Assembly: GCF_002028405.1 (NCBI RefSeq)
Contig: NZ_CP020046.1
Span: 1,860,001 to 1,924,000, forward strand
Origin: Thiomonas intermedia
Lineage (GTDB): Bacteria > Pseudomonadota > Gammaproteobacteria > Burkholderiales > Burkholderiaceae_C
Length of the DNA: 64,000 nt
Reading direction: 5' to 3'
The number at the start of each line of letters is the position of its first letter. Position 1 is the stretch's first letter. The position numbers and the translations under genes were made by a program. Shown here piece by piece: positions 25,562 through 34,165 of the stretch. The notes beneath the pieces are model-generated. The model had not been told where the DNA came from and did not search any database. It saw nothing but the letters and a program-made list of their open reading frames with translations.

Positions 25562-27021
25562 GTGGAAAAAGAGGTGGGTCGGTCGGGTAGAAAGACGCGG
25601 AAAACCGCGCCAGGGCCCGATCGGGGCTGAAGTTCGAGGGTGCCGCCATGCATCTGCGCGTACTGCCGGGCCAGGGCCAGGCCCAGCCCGGTGCCGCGCA
25701 GCGCGCTGGCCGGCTGGTTGCGGCCCTGAAAGAACGGCTGAAACAAGCGGGCGTGATCTTCCGGCGCCACGCCGGGCCCCTGGTCGCAGACGCGGATCTC
25801 GATGCCGCCGGGCACAGGCGCCGCCTCAAACCCGATCTGGCCGCCCTGCGGACTGAAACGGATGGCGTTGATGAGCAGATTCTCGAACAGACTCTCCAGT
25901 TTGGCACGGTCGCCCTGAAGCTGCAGCGTCGAGCCGCCGCAGCTCACCTGCACGGCGCGCGCCCGCAGGGCCAGGTGATTGCGGCGGAGCAGCCCGGCGA
26001 GCAGTCGGCGCAGCTTCACCGTGGTGATCTGCAGCGGCTCGGGGTGATGCAGGGCACTGTCGTAATGGATGAGGCTGTCGATGCGCTGGTGCAGGTCGCG
26101 CACATTGCCGCGCATGATGCGGGCGATCGACTGCTGCTCGGCGTTGAGCGGTCCGCACACGCCTTCGGCCAGCAGATCCACGCCCTCCTTCATCGAGGCC
26201 AGCGGGGTCTTGAGCTCGTGCGAGACATGCCGCAGCAACTGGGCTTTCTGCGCCTCCAGATCGGCCAGCCTGCGGCGCAGCCAGTCGAGCTGCACGCCCA
26301 GATCGACCAGGTCGCGCGGCCCCGAGACGCCCGGCGCCGGGCCGAGCTGGCCTTCGCCCAGGCGTTGAATGGCGTACTTGATCTGTCGCAGCGGACGACC
26401 GAGCAGCCACGAAAACAGCAGCGCCAGGCACACCGACAGACTCACGCTGGCGAGCGTCAGCCACCCGAGCACCGACCACAAGCGGCCGGAGACCTGCCGC
26501 AGACGCTCTTCCTGCTGATCGACCAGATCGTTGCTGTGTCCGATCAGGCTGTCGGCGGCGTGGCGCATGGCGTCGAACTGCGGGTTCAGCGCGTTGAACA
26601 CCTTGGTGCCGTCCTGGCCCCGGCCCGGCGCCATCACACCGGCATACAGCGACGCTTCCAGCCGGCCCAGGATCTGCAGCGTGTGCAGCTGCTCGGGCGG
26701 CAGGGGCATGGCCTGCAACTGCTCGGCATCGTGCGCAAAGGCTTCGTGCGCCTGCTCCACGCCGCGGCACAGCGCAGCGTCCTGCAGCACCAGACACTGG
26801 CCGCTGGCCCGTTGCAGATTGTCGATGTCCTGCGCGAGCTGGCGCGAATTGCGCGTGAGCTGCACCGCCACCGCCACCGAATGACGCGCCTGCGTGGCCA
26901 CATGGTCGAACAGATAGGCCGTGACCGACAGCCCGATCACCAGCGGCAGCCCCACCAGCGCGAAGCTCCATAGCAGCAGCGCCGAAAAGGAGATGCCGAA
27001 CCGCGCGCGCAGGTTGAACAT
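25558..27021 (-). CDS. glrK: Sensor histidine kinase, QseE/GlrK type
   Basis: A 487-residue membrane kinase: helices near residues 10-32 and 170-195, a periplasmic helical domain between them (contains QCLVLQDAALC), HAMP region, dimerisation/phosphoacceptor motif HVSHELKTPLASMKEG, and ATPase motifs LLINAIRFSPQGG, CDQGPGVAPEDHARLF and GTGLGLALARQ. ATG 27021 (MFNLRARFG) was chosen; the frame is open to 27084 with a low-complexity extension. The signal is unknown. Confidence 0.9.
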   Translation of the reverse strand: MFNLRARFGISFSALLLWSFALVGLPLVIGLSVTAYLFDHVATQARHSVAVAVQLTRNSRQLAQDIDNLQRASGQCLVLQDAALCRGVEQAHEAFAHDAEQLQAMPLPPEQLHTLQILGRLEASLYAGVMAPGRGQDGTKVFNALNPQFDAMRHAADSLIGHSNDLVDQQEERLRQVSGRLWSVLGWLTLASVSLSVCLALLFSWLLGRPLRQIKYAIQRLGEGQLGPAPGVSGPRDLVDLGVQLDWLRRRLADLEAQKAQLLRHVSHELKTPLASMKEGVDLLAEGVCGPLNAEQQSIARIMRGNVRDLHQRIDSLIHYDSALHHPEPLQITTVKLRRLLAGLLRRNHLALRARAVQVSCGGSTLQLQGDRAKLESLFENLLINAIRFSPQGGQIGFEAAPVPGGIEIRVCDQGPGVAPEDHARLFQPFFQGRNQPASALRGTGLGLALARQYAQMHGGTLELQPRSGPGAVFRVFLPDRPTSFST

Positions 27022-27101
27022 GCCCACGGACCTGCCGCTGCGGGGCGGGTCGGCGAGTCGACCCTGGGGGCGCTCAAGGGCCATGACCGGACCCGTCGGG
27101 T

Positions 27102-27788
27102 TCAGACCCCGTAGGTGTCGCGGTACTGCTGCACCGCAGGCCGCCAGCGCGCCAGTTCGGCGTGGCCGCTGTCGGCCAGATAGGCGAGCAGACTGTCGAG
27201 ATTGGCGATGGAAATGACCGGCAGGCCGTACGCCTGGCTGACATGCTGCACGGCGGAGACGTCGAGCGTGCGGCCCTGAATCGCGGCCTTCTCCTGGCGG
27301 TCGAGCGCGATGAGCACGGCGGCGGGTTCGGCCCCGGCCGCGCGGATCAGCCGGACCGATTCGCCCGTGGCGGTGCCTGCGGAAATCACGTCATCGACGA
27401 TGACCACCCGCCCGCGGATGGGCGCGCCCACGGTGGTGCCGCCTTCGCCGTGATCTTTGGCCTCCTTGCGGTTATAGGCGAAGCCCACACTGCGCCCCAG
27501 CCGCGCCAGCTCCACCGCGACCACGGCGCCCAGCGGAATGCCCTTGTAGGCCGGGCCGAACAGTATGTCGAACGCCACGCCGCTGTCGAGCAGGGCGCGG
27601 GCGTAGAACTGCGCCAGCCGCGCCAGCATGGCGCCATCGTTGAACAGCCCGGCGTTGAAGAAATAGGGCGATTGCCGCCCCGCCTTGGTGGTGAAGTCGC
27701 CGAAGGCGATCACGCCGCTGTCAACGGCGAAGCGGATGAAGTCGAGCGCGTTCTGCGCGGCGGCTGAGGAGGGGGTGCTGGAGGACAT
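27102..27788 (-). CDS. pyrE: Orotate phosphoribosyltransferase
   Basis: Pyrimidine synthesis enzyme joining orotate to PRPP, 228 residues. The PRPP-binding motif is VVIVDDVISAGTATGE, the N-terminal KAGRQSPYFFNAGLF binds orotate, and AYNRKEAKDHGEGG is the flexible catalytic loop. ATG 27788 (MSSSTPSS) is the natural start although the frame stays open through the upstream repeat region. Confidence 0.96.
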   Translation of the reverse strand: MSSSTPSSAAAQNALDFIRFAVDSGVIAFGDFTTKAGRQSPYFFNAGLFNDGAMLARLAQFYARALLDSGVAFDILFGPAYKGIPLGAVVAVELARLGRSVGFAYNRKEAKDHGEGGTTVGAPIRGRVVIVDDVISAGTATGESVRLIRAAGAEPAAVLIALDRQEKAAIQGRTLDVSAVQHVSQAYGLPVISIANLDSLLAYLADSGHAELARWRPAVQQYRDTYGV

Positions 27789-27849
27789 GATGGGATGGCG
27801 GCACAAGGTGGGGCGGCGTGGCACGGGGCGCTGCCGTTTCAGGTCGGCA

Positions 27850-28060
27850 TTGTGCCGCAGGCCCTCCCCACCCCAGCCCTCCCCACGCGTGGGGAGGGTG
27901 CAAAACAGAGCCTCCTCCACGGCGTGGGGGGCTGCGAGGGGCTTACGCAGATCGCGCGCAGCGCAGTTTTCTCCTCCCCCACGGCGTGGGGGAGGTTGGG
28001 AGGGGGCGCAGGCATGCAGCGCGGCCCATGCCCCGTTCCTCCTTCTCCATGGCGGATCGA
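27850..28060. repeat. Composite GC-rich palindromic repeat (copy A)
   Basis: The pyrE-rlmJ spacer contains palindrome CCTCCCCACGCGTGGGGAGG (about 27878-27897) and the CTCCCCCAC/GTGGGGGAG hairpin (27974-27994). The stretch from CTTACGCAGATCG through the hairpin to GTTGGGAGGGG is nearly identical to the copy at 36.7 kb. No gene is present from 27789 to 28115. Confidence 0.85.
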
Positions 28061-28115
28061 TCGGCGATTGGCGCCCGACCGACTCCCAGGGCGCGGCAGC
28101 GGCTACAGTGCAGCC

Positions 28116-28961
28116 ATGCTCGCCTACCGACACGCCTTTCATGCCGGCAACCATGCCGACGTGCTCAAACATCTGGTGCTGGTGCAGGTGCTTCGGCACA
28201 TGAACCGCAAAGACAAGCCCTATTGGGTGATCGACACCCACGCCGGCGCCGGCGGCTATGCCCTGCACGAGGTGGCGGCGCAGAAAAATGCCGAATATGC
28301 CAACGGCATCGAGCGATTGTGGCGCTGCGAAAATCCTCCAGAAGCGGTTGCCGACTACCTGGCGCAGATCCGCGCCTTCAATACCAGCGGTGCTCTGCTC
28401 TATTACCCCGGCTCCCCGGCCATCGCCCACCAGCTCATGCGCGAACAGGACAAGCTGCGCCTGTTCGAGCTGCACCCCAGCGATCATCGCGTGCTCGACG
28501 CCACGTTCGGCAGCCAGCCGGGCGTGCAGGTGCGGTGCGCCGATGGCTTTGTCGCGCTCAAGAGTCTGCTGCCGCCCCAGGATCGTCGCGCCGTCGTGCT
28601 GCTCGACCCGTCCTACGAGCTGAAGACCGACTACGCCGCGCTGCGCAACACCCTGAGCGATGCGCTGCAGCGCTTCGCCGTGGGCACCTATGCGGTGTGG
28701 TACCCGGTGCTGCAGCGGCGCGAGTCGCATCTGCTGCCGCAGCAGCTGCGCCGCATCGCGGGCCAGGCCGACTGGCTCGACGTGCGCATGCAGGTGTGCG
28801 AACCCGACGCCAGCGGCTTCGGTCTGCTGGGCAGTGGCATGTTTCTCGTCAACCCGCCCTGGACGCTGCACGACACCCTGCGCGAGGTGCTGCCCTGGCT
28901 CACCGGGATGCTCGGCCAGTTCAAGGGCGCGCATTTCTCCCTGGAGCAACAGGCCGCATAA
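28116..28961 (+). CDS. rlmJ: 23S rRNA (adenine2030-N6)-methyltransferase
   Basis: Methylates A2030 of 23S rRNA using S-adenosylmethionine. The 281-residue protein starts MLAYRHAFHAGNHADVLKHL, the standard RlmJ N-terminus. The SAM loop is VIDTHAGAGGYAL and the catalytic motif is LLDPSYELKTDY (a DPPY-type motif with Ser at the third position). ATG 28116 lies after the repeat region; the longer open frame runs through repeats and is not coding. Confidence 0.94.
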   Translation: MLAYRHAFHAGNHADVLKHLVLVQVLRHMNRKDKPYWVIDTHAGAGGYALHEVAAQKNAEYANGIERLWRCENPPEAVADYLAQIRAFNTSGALLYYPGSPAIAHQLMREQDKLRLFELHPSDHRVLDATFGSQPGVQVRCADGFVALKSLLPPQDRRAVVLLDPSYELKTDYAALRNTLSDALQRFAVGTYAVWYPVLQRRESHLLPQQLRRIAGQADWLDVRMQVCEPDASGFGLLGSGMFLVNPPWTLHDTLREVLPWLTGMLGQFKGAHFSLEQQAA

Positions 28962-28998
28962 GCCCCGCTCAGCCCCCCAATGGGGGGGCGAACGGGGC
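28962..28998 (+). terminator. Strong GC hairpin after rlmJ
   Basis: Nested stems GCCCCG/CGGGGC and GCCCCCC/GGGGGGC directly follow the stop codon. No T-run, so intrinsic termination is uncertain; a Rho-assisted or mRNA-protective role is possible. Confidence 0.45.
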
Positions 28999-29158
28999 CC
29001 CGATCTGTCAACTATTGTCAAAAGCAGGCCGGGGAATCTTGCATTTGCCCCAGAACCCGCCGACCATTCGGAGCGTGTGGGCATCTTCGCTTTCACCTGT
29101 CCCTCTTTGGCGTGCGGAACATCGCTCCGCATCGTTCGACCTTCTTCAGGAGTCTTCC

Positions 29159-29491
29159 ATGGCAGTCAGCTTCGAATTGCGCAAAAGCGAAAAAGGCCAG
29201 TTCCACTTCTCGCTCAAGAATGCAGACGGTTCCACCTTGCTCGGCAGCGAGCAGTACGAGAGCAAGGCGTCCGCCGAGAACGGCATCGCCTCGGTGAAGA
29301 AGAACAGCGTGCTGCCCGAGCGCTTCGACAAGCAGGTCGCCAGCGATGGGCGGGCGTACTTCACGCTGAAGGCGGCCAATCATCAGATCGTGGGCACCAG
29401 CCCCATGTTCGGAACCGCCGACAAGCGCGACGCCGCGCTCGGCCTGGTCCATGCGGAAGCCGAGCATGCGGTGGTGCACGACCACACCTGA
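29159..29491 (+). CDS. YegP family DUF1508 protein
   Basis: A 110-residue protein made of two tandem DUF1508 units: FELRKSEKGQFHFSLKNADG with YESKASAENGIASVKKN, then FDKQVASDGRAYFTLKAANH with TADKRDAALGLVHAEA. The first unit carries the usual YxSKxxxxxGIxSVKKN signature. Family function is unknown. It stands alone between rlmJ and the flavoprotein gene. Confidence 0.9.
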   Translation: MAVSFELRKSEKGQFHFSLKNADGSTLLGSEQYESKASAENGIASVKKNSVLPERFDKQVASDGRAYFTLKAANHQIVGTSPMFGTADKRDAALGLVHAEAEHAVVHDHT

Positions 29492-29609
29492 GTCCCGCGA
29501 GGGCCGGGCCGCTCCGTCCGGTCGAAAGAGCCGGGCTTGACCCTGCCCAAACCCGGCGTGGAGGGCCGTCGATAGACTTGCACGAGTTGTCCTTCACCGG
29601 AGTTCTTCC

Positions 29610-31013
29610 GTGCGTCATGTTCGTATTGCCATTCTGGGCGCAGGCACAGCCGGCCTGACCGCGCTGTCGCAGGTGCGCAAGCACACCGACGATTTCGTCA
29701 TCATCAACCACGGCCCCTACGGCACGACCTGCGCGCGCGTGGGCTGCATGCCGTCCAAGGCGCTGATCCAGGCGGCCGACGACTTTCACCGCGGCAGCCA
29801 GCTCGCCACCCTGGGCATCCGGGGCGGCGAGGGCCTGCGGGTCGATCTGCCCGCCGTGCTGCAGCGGGTGCGCGACTATCGCGATGCCCGGGTGGCCGGG
29901 GTGCTCGGCTCCACCAGCAGCCTGCAGCCCGCGCAGAACATCGCTGGCCGCGCCCGGCTGGAGGGGCCGGGCCGCGTGATCGTCACCCATGCCGACGGCC
30001 GCGAGGAGGTCGTCACGGCCGACCGCGTCCTCATCGCCACGGGCACGCGGCCGGTCGTGCCCGCGGCGTGGCGGGCGTTCGGTGATCGCATCCTCACCAC
30101 GGACGACTTGTTCGAGCGCGCCGATCTGCCGCGCCGCATCGCCGTGGTCGGGCTGGGCGTCATCGGTCTCGAACTGGGGCAGGCGCTGGCGCGGCTGGGG
30201 CTCGAGGTCCAGGGCTTCGAGCTGCGCGAAAGCCTCGGCCCCTTGACCGATCCCGCGGTGCAGGCCGAGGCGCAGCGCCGCATCGGCGCCGAATTGCCGC
30301 TGCACCTGGGGCGCGCCGTCGAACTGCGCGAAGGCCCGGGAGGTGCGCTGACAGTCGACCATGGCGGCACGCAAATCGAGGTCGACGCGGTGCTGGCGGC
30401 CATGGGACGGCGCCCCAACACCGACGGTCTCGGGCTGGACACCCTGGGCGTGCCGCTCGACCCGCGCGGCCTGCCCGCCTTCGATCGCAACACCCTGCAG
30501 ATCGGCGACCTGCCGGTCTATTTCACCGGCGATGTGAACGGCGAATTGCAGGTGCTGCACGAAGCCTCCGACGAAGGCTTCATCGCGGCCTTCAACGCCC
30601 TGCACGGCCCCGCGCGCTTTCAGCGCCGTGTGCCGCTGGCCATCGCCTTCACCGATCCGCAGATCGCCGTGGTCGGGCAATCCTGGCAAGCCTTGCAGGG
30701 CAGATCGTTCGCCACCGGGGGGTTCAACTTCGCGCAGCAGGCCCGGGCCATGGCCATGCTGCGGGCGGCGGGCCAACTGCATGTGTATGCCGAGCCCGGC
30801 AGCGGGCGTCTGCTCGGCGCGGAGATGTGCGTGCCCGGTGCCGAGCATCTGGGGCATCTGCTGGCGCTGGCCCTGCAACGCGGCATGACCGTGGCCGAAC
30901 TGCTCACCCTGCCCTTCTACCACCCGGTGCTCGAAGAGGGTTTGCGCGCCGCGCTGCGGGTGCTGGCGCGCGCGGTGTATGGTGAGGCTCCGCTGGAAAT
31001 GGCCCGGCTGTGA
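29610..31013 (+). CDS. Dihydrolipoamide dehydrogenase-like FAD disulfide reductase
   Basis: A 467-residue class I flavoprotein disulfide reductase. The FAD loop is IAILGAGTAGLTAL, the redox pair lies in TTCARVGCMPSKALIQ (C-x4-C), the NAD loop is IAVVGLGVIGLELGQALARL, and the C-terminal catalytic dyad is in YHPVLEEGLRAAL. It starts at GTG 29610. It is not next to 2-oxoacid dehydrogenase genes, so its partner may be another thiol. The ubiquinone hydroxylase gene follows 46 bases downstream. Confidence 0.9.
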   Translation: MRHVRIAILGAGTAGLTALSQVRKHTDDFVIINHGPYGTTCARVGCMPSKALIQAADDFHRGSQLATLGIRGGEGLRVDLPAVLQRVRDYRDARVAGVLGSTSSLQPAQNIAGRARLEGPGRVIVTHADGREEVVTADRVLIATGTRPVVPAAWRAFGDRILTTDDLFERADLPRRIAVVGLGVIGLELGQALARLGLEVQGFELRESLGPLTDPAVQAEAQRRIGAELPLHLGRAVELREGPGGALTVDHGGTQIEVDAVLAAMGRRPNTDGLGLDTLGVPLDPRGLPAFDRNTLQIGDLPVYFTGDVNGELQVLHEASDEGFIAAFNALHGPARFQRRVPLAIAFTDPQIAVVGQSWQALQGRSFATGGFNFAQQARAMAMLRAAGQLHVYAEPGSGRLLGAEMCVPGAEHLGHLLALALQRGMTVAELLTLPFYHPVLEEGLRAALRVLARAVYGEAPLEMARL

Positions 31014-31059
31014 TGAGCGGGCCCTTCCCCGGTTTGTTCAATGTGTACGGAACCCAGAC

Positions 31060-32316
31060 ATGACGTTCGATCTCGCCATCATCGGTGCCGGCCCGGCCGG
31101 TCTGTCCATGGCCCGGGCGCTGGCCGGCAGCGGCCTGCGCATCGCCCTCATCGAGCAGCAAGGCGCGGCCGCGCTGGCCGATCCACCCTTCGACGGGCGG
31201 GAAATCGCGCTGAGCCTGCGCACCCTGAGCACCTTGCGCGCCTCGGGGGTGTTCGACCACGTGCCGACGGATCAGGTCTTCCCGCTCGAACACGCCGTGG
31301 TGCTCAACGGCAACGATCCGCGGCCCATGCGCGTCTCGCCGCTGCGCGGCAAGCAGGCGCTGGGCGCACTGGTGCCCAACCAGCAGATCCGCCGTGCCCT
31401 GTGGGACGCGGTGCAGGGGCAGCAGGGGCTGACGCTGTTCGACCGCAACCGCGTGGGGGCCATCCAGACCGATGCCCAGGGCGTGGAGGTCGAGCTGCTG
31501 CCGGTGGCCGATGCCGCGACGCCGGGGCAGCCCGCGGGCGGCGGCGCCGACATCGCGCCGCTGTCGCTGCGCGCCCGCATGCTGATCGCCGCCGACAGCC
31601 GGTTCTCCGAAACCCGCCGCAAGATGGGCATCGGCGCCGACTCGCACGACTTCGGCAAGACCATGCTGGTGTGCCGCATGCACCATGAGCAGCCGCATCA
31701 TCACACCGCATGGGAATGGTTCGGCTTCGGCCAGACCGTGGCGCTGCTGCCCTTGTCCGAACACCTTTCGTCGGTGGTGCTGACGCTGCCGCCGCACGAG
31801 ATGCAGGCCTTGCTGGCCTTGTCGGATGCCGATTTCGAGCACGACATTACCCGCCGCTATCAGGGGCGGCTGGGCACGATGACGCGCGCGGGCAGCCGTC
31901 ACGCCTATCCGCTGATCGGGGTCTATGCGCAGCGCTTCGTCGCCCCGCGTTTCGCCCTGATCGGCGACGCCGCGGTGGGCATGCACCCGGTCACCGCGCA
32001 CGGTTTCAACTTCGGCCTGCACGGCGTCGATCTGCTGTCGCGGGAGATTCTGGCGGCCACGCGCGCGGGCACCGACATCGCCGCGCCCGAGCGCCTGCAC
32101 CGATTCGAGGCCGCGCACCGGCGTGCCACGCGCCCGCTCTACCTGGCCACCCAGGCCATCGCCACGCTCTACACCGACGATCGCGGCCCCGCCCGTCTGG
32201 TGCGCCGACTGGTGCTCGATGCCTCCAGCCGCATCGGCCCCTTGCGCCTGGCCATCGCCACGGCCCTGAGCGAAGACGGGCTCAGCCTGCGCGGTCTGCT
32301 GCCCCGGCTGGGTTGA
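31060..32316 (+). CDS. ubiM: UbiH/UbiF/UbiM family FAD-dependent monooxygenase
   Basis: Flavoprotein hydroxylase of the ubiquinone ring, 418 residues. The FAD loop is LAIIGAGPAGLSMARALAGS, the central region has FDGREIALSLRTLSTL, and the GD motif is FALIGDAAVGMHPVTAHGFN with GLHGVDLLSREI, matching UbiH-type enzymes. The UbiM symbol (a broad C5-type hydroxylase found in some proteobacteria) is my best guess from overall pattern; UbiH or UbiF cannot be excluded. ATG 31060 fits the family start. Confidence 0.82.
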   Translation: MTFDLAIIGAGPAGLSMARALAGSGLRIALIEQQGAAALADPPFDGREIALSLRTLSTLRASGVFDHVPTDQVFPLEHAVVLNGNDPRPMRVSPLRGKQALGALVPNQQIRRALWDAVQGQQGLTLFDRNRVGAIQTDAQGVEVELLPVADAATPGQPAGGGADIAPLSLRARMLIAADSRFSETRRKMGIGADSHDFGKTMLVCRMHHEQPHHHTAWEWFGFGQTVALLPLSEHLSSVVLTLPPHEMQALLALSDADFEHDITRRYQGRLGTMTRAGSRHAYPLIGVYAQRFVAPRFALIGDAAVGMHPVTAHGFNFGLHGVDLLSREILAATRAGTDIAAPERLHRFEAAHRRATRPLYLATQAIATLYTDDRGPARLVRRLVLDASSRIGPLRLAIATALSEDGLSLRGLLPRLG

Positions 32317-32369
32317 TCCTCAAAACCTGAGCCCGGACGGCGCCGCGCGCGCCGCTGCAAATCCGCCGC

Positions 32370-34157
32370 CTACAGCGCGTCGTGCAGGGCGCGGAAAGCG
32401 CCCCGGGGCTGCGCCAGCAGTTCGGCCGGGGTGCCCGCTTCGACCACGCGCCCTGCCTCCATCACCAGCACCCGGTCGACGGCCGCGGGCAGCGCGGCGA
32501 GGCGATGGGTGATGAGCAGCACGGTGCGCCCCGCCATCAAGGAGGCGATGTCGCGCAGCAGATCGCGTTCGGTCAGCGCGTCCAGGCCTTCGGTCGGCTC
32601 GTCGAGGATGAGCAGCGGCGCGTTGCGCAGCAGCGCGCGAGCAATGGCCACGCGCCGGGCCTGTCCGCCCGACAGGCGCATGCCGGCCTCGCCCACCCAG
32701 GTCTCGTAGCCCTCGGGCAGCGCGGTGATGAAGTCGTGCAGTTGCGCGGCCTTGCAGGCGGCGATGATCTCGTCGGGCGTGGCGTCGGGCCTGGCCAGCA
32801 TGAGGTTGTCGCGCAGGGTGGTGTTGAACAGATAGGTGTCCTGCGACACCACGGCGATGTGGGCGCGCAGCGCGTCGCCGGGCCATGCGCGCAGATCATG
32901 ACCGCCGATGCTCACGCGGCCTTCCTGATAGTCCCAGAAGCGCAGCAGCGCCTGCACCAGCGTGCTCTTGCCCGCGCCGCTGGGGCCGACCAGGGCGACG
33001 CGCTCGCCCGGCCGCAGCCGCAGGCTCAGGCCGTCGAGCGCCCAGGCCGCATCGGACGCGGCGCCGGGATAGCGAAGGCGCAGGCCGTCGACTTCGAGAT
33101 CGGCGCCGGCCCAGGACGGGGCGGTCAGATCGGCAGGCTCCTCGATCTGCGGTCTGGCGTCGAGAACGACGAACACCCGCCGCGCGGCGGCCAGCGTCTC
33201 GCCCAGCATCTGCAGCGCCAGCGGCAGCGGCATCACCGCCTCGAAGCTGGCGAGGACGAACAGCGCCAGCATGGGCAGCTGCGCCGGGGCGAGGTGGCTG
33301 GCGCTCACCAGCGGAATGGCCAGCAGCAGGGTGCACAACATCGCCAGATTCGCCGCCAGGCCGAGCAGCCCCTGCGACAGGCCGGTGGCGCGGCTGAGCT
33401 GGCGCTGTTCGGCGATCATGGCGTCGGTCACCGCGCCGATGCGCTGCGCCTGTTGCGCCGTGCCGCCATACAGCCGCAGCTCGCCCAGGCCCTGCAGGCC
33501 GTCGACCACGGCGCTGCGCAGCTCGGCGCGCTGCTCCACCAGCCGTCGGCCCGGGCCATGTCCCAGGCGGAAGGTGAGCAGCGGCACCGCGACGCCGGCC
33601 AGCAGCAGGAAGATCAGCGTGGACGCGGCCACCCGCGGGCTGAAAAGCGCCATCATCGCCAGAATGAGCCCGCCGCCGATCAGCGCCACGCCCACCGGCA
33701 CCAGCACCCGCAGGTAGAGGTGGTTGAGCGCGTCGATGTCGTTGAGGATGCGGCTGCTCAGATCGGCGCTGCGCAGCTCCTGCAGCCGGGCTGGCGCCAG
33801 CGGTTCGAGCCGCCGGTAGAACCACACGCGCAGCGCCTGCAGCAGCCGGAAGGTGGCCTCGTGGGTGACCAGGCGCTCGATGTAGCGCCCGGCGGTGCGG
33901 GCGATGGCCATGCCGCGGATGAAGGCGGCCGGGGTGAAGTAATCCATGGCCGCGCCCACCAGCCCGACCAGCGCCATCTGGGCGATGAACCAGCCCGAAG
34001 TCGCCATCAGCGCCACATTGGCCAGCAGGGTGAGCAGCGCGGCGAGGGCGCCCCCCAGCATCCAGGCGCGATACGGCCGGAACAGGGCGACGAGACGCCG
34101 CAGATCGGCCCTGGCCTGGGGCAGATCGAAGTCGGGCGGCAGCGGATTCCAGTTCAT
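32370..34157 (-). CDS. cydC: Cysteine/glutathione ABC exporter subunit CydC
   Basis: Half-transporter of the heterodimeric CydDC pump, which exports cysteine and glutathione needed for cytochrome bd assembly. The 595-residue protein has six membrane helices in the first 310 residues and an ATPase domain with Walker A GPSGAGKST, signature LSGGQARRVAIARALL, and Walker B LLILDEPTEG. MNWNPLPPDFDLPQARADLR was chosen as the start; a longer frame overlaps cydD. It lies 8 bases downstream of cydD. Confidence 0.93.
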   Translation of the reverse strand: MNWNPLPPDFDLPQARADLRRLVALFRPYRAWMLGGALAALLTLLANVALMATSGWFIAQMALVGLVGAAMDYFTPAAFIRGMAIARTAGRYIERLVTHEATFRLLQALRVWFYRRLEPLAPARLQELRSADLSSRILNDIDALNHLYLRVLVPVGVALIGGGLILAMMALFSPRVAASTLIFLLLAGVAVPLLTFRLGHGPGRRLVEQRAELRSAVVDGLQGLGELRLYGGTAQQAQRIGAVTDAMIAEQRQLSRATGLSQGLLGLAANLAMLCTLLLAIPLVSASHLAPAQLPMLALFVLASFEAVMPLPLALQMLGETLAAARRVFVVLDARPQIEEPADLTAPSWAGADLEVDGLRLRYPGAASDAAWALDGLSLRLRPGERVALVGPSGAGKSTLVQALLRFWDYQEGRVSIGGHDLRAWPGDALRAHIAVVSQDTYLFNTTLRDNLMLARPDATPDEIIAACKAAQLHDFITALPEGYETWVGEAGMRLSGGQARRVAIARALLRNAPLLILDEPTEGLDALTERDLLRDIASLMAGRTVLLITHRLAALPAAVDRVLVMEAGRVVEAGTPAELLAQPRGAFRALHDAL

Positions 34158-34165
34158 CGCCACTC

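Noticed and set aside
28560-28640. DPSY instead of DPPY in RlmJ as a catalytic defect
   Set aside because: The third position of this motif is variable in N6-adenine methyltransferases and the rest of the protein is well conserved.
27818-29491. Long + strand frames through the repeat region and rlmJ
   Set aside because: They read repeats and an alternate frame of rlmJ; the rlmJ frame from 28116 carries the recognisable motifs.
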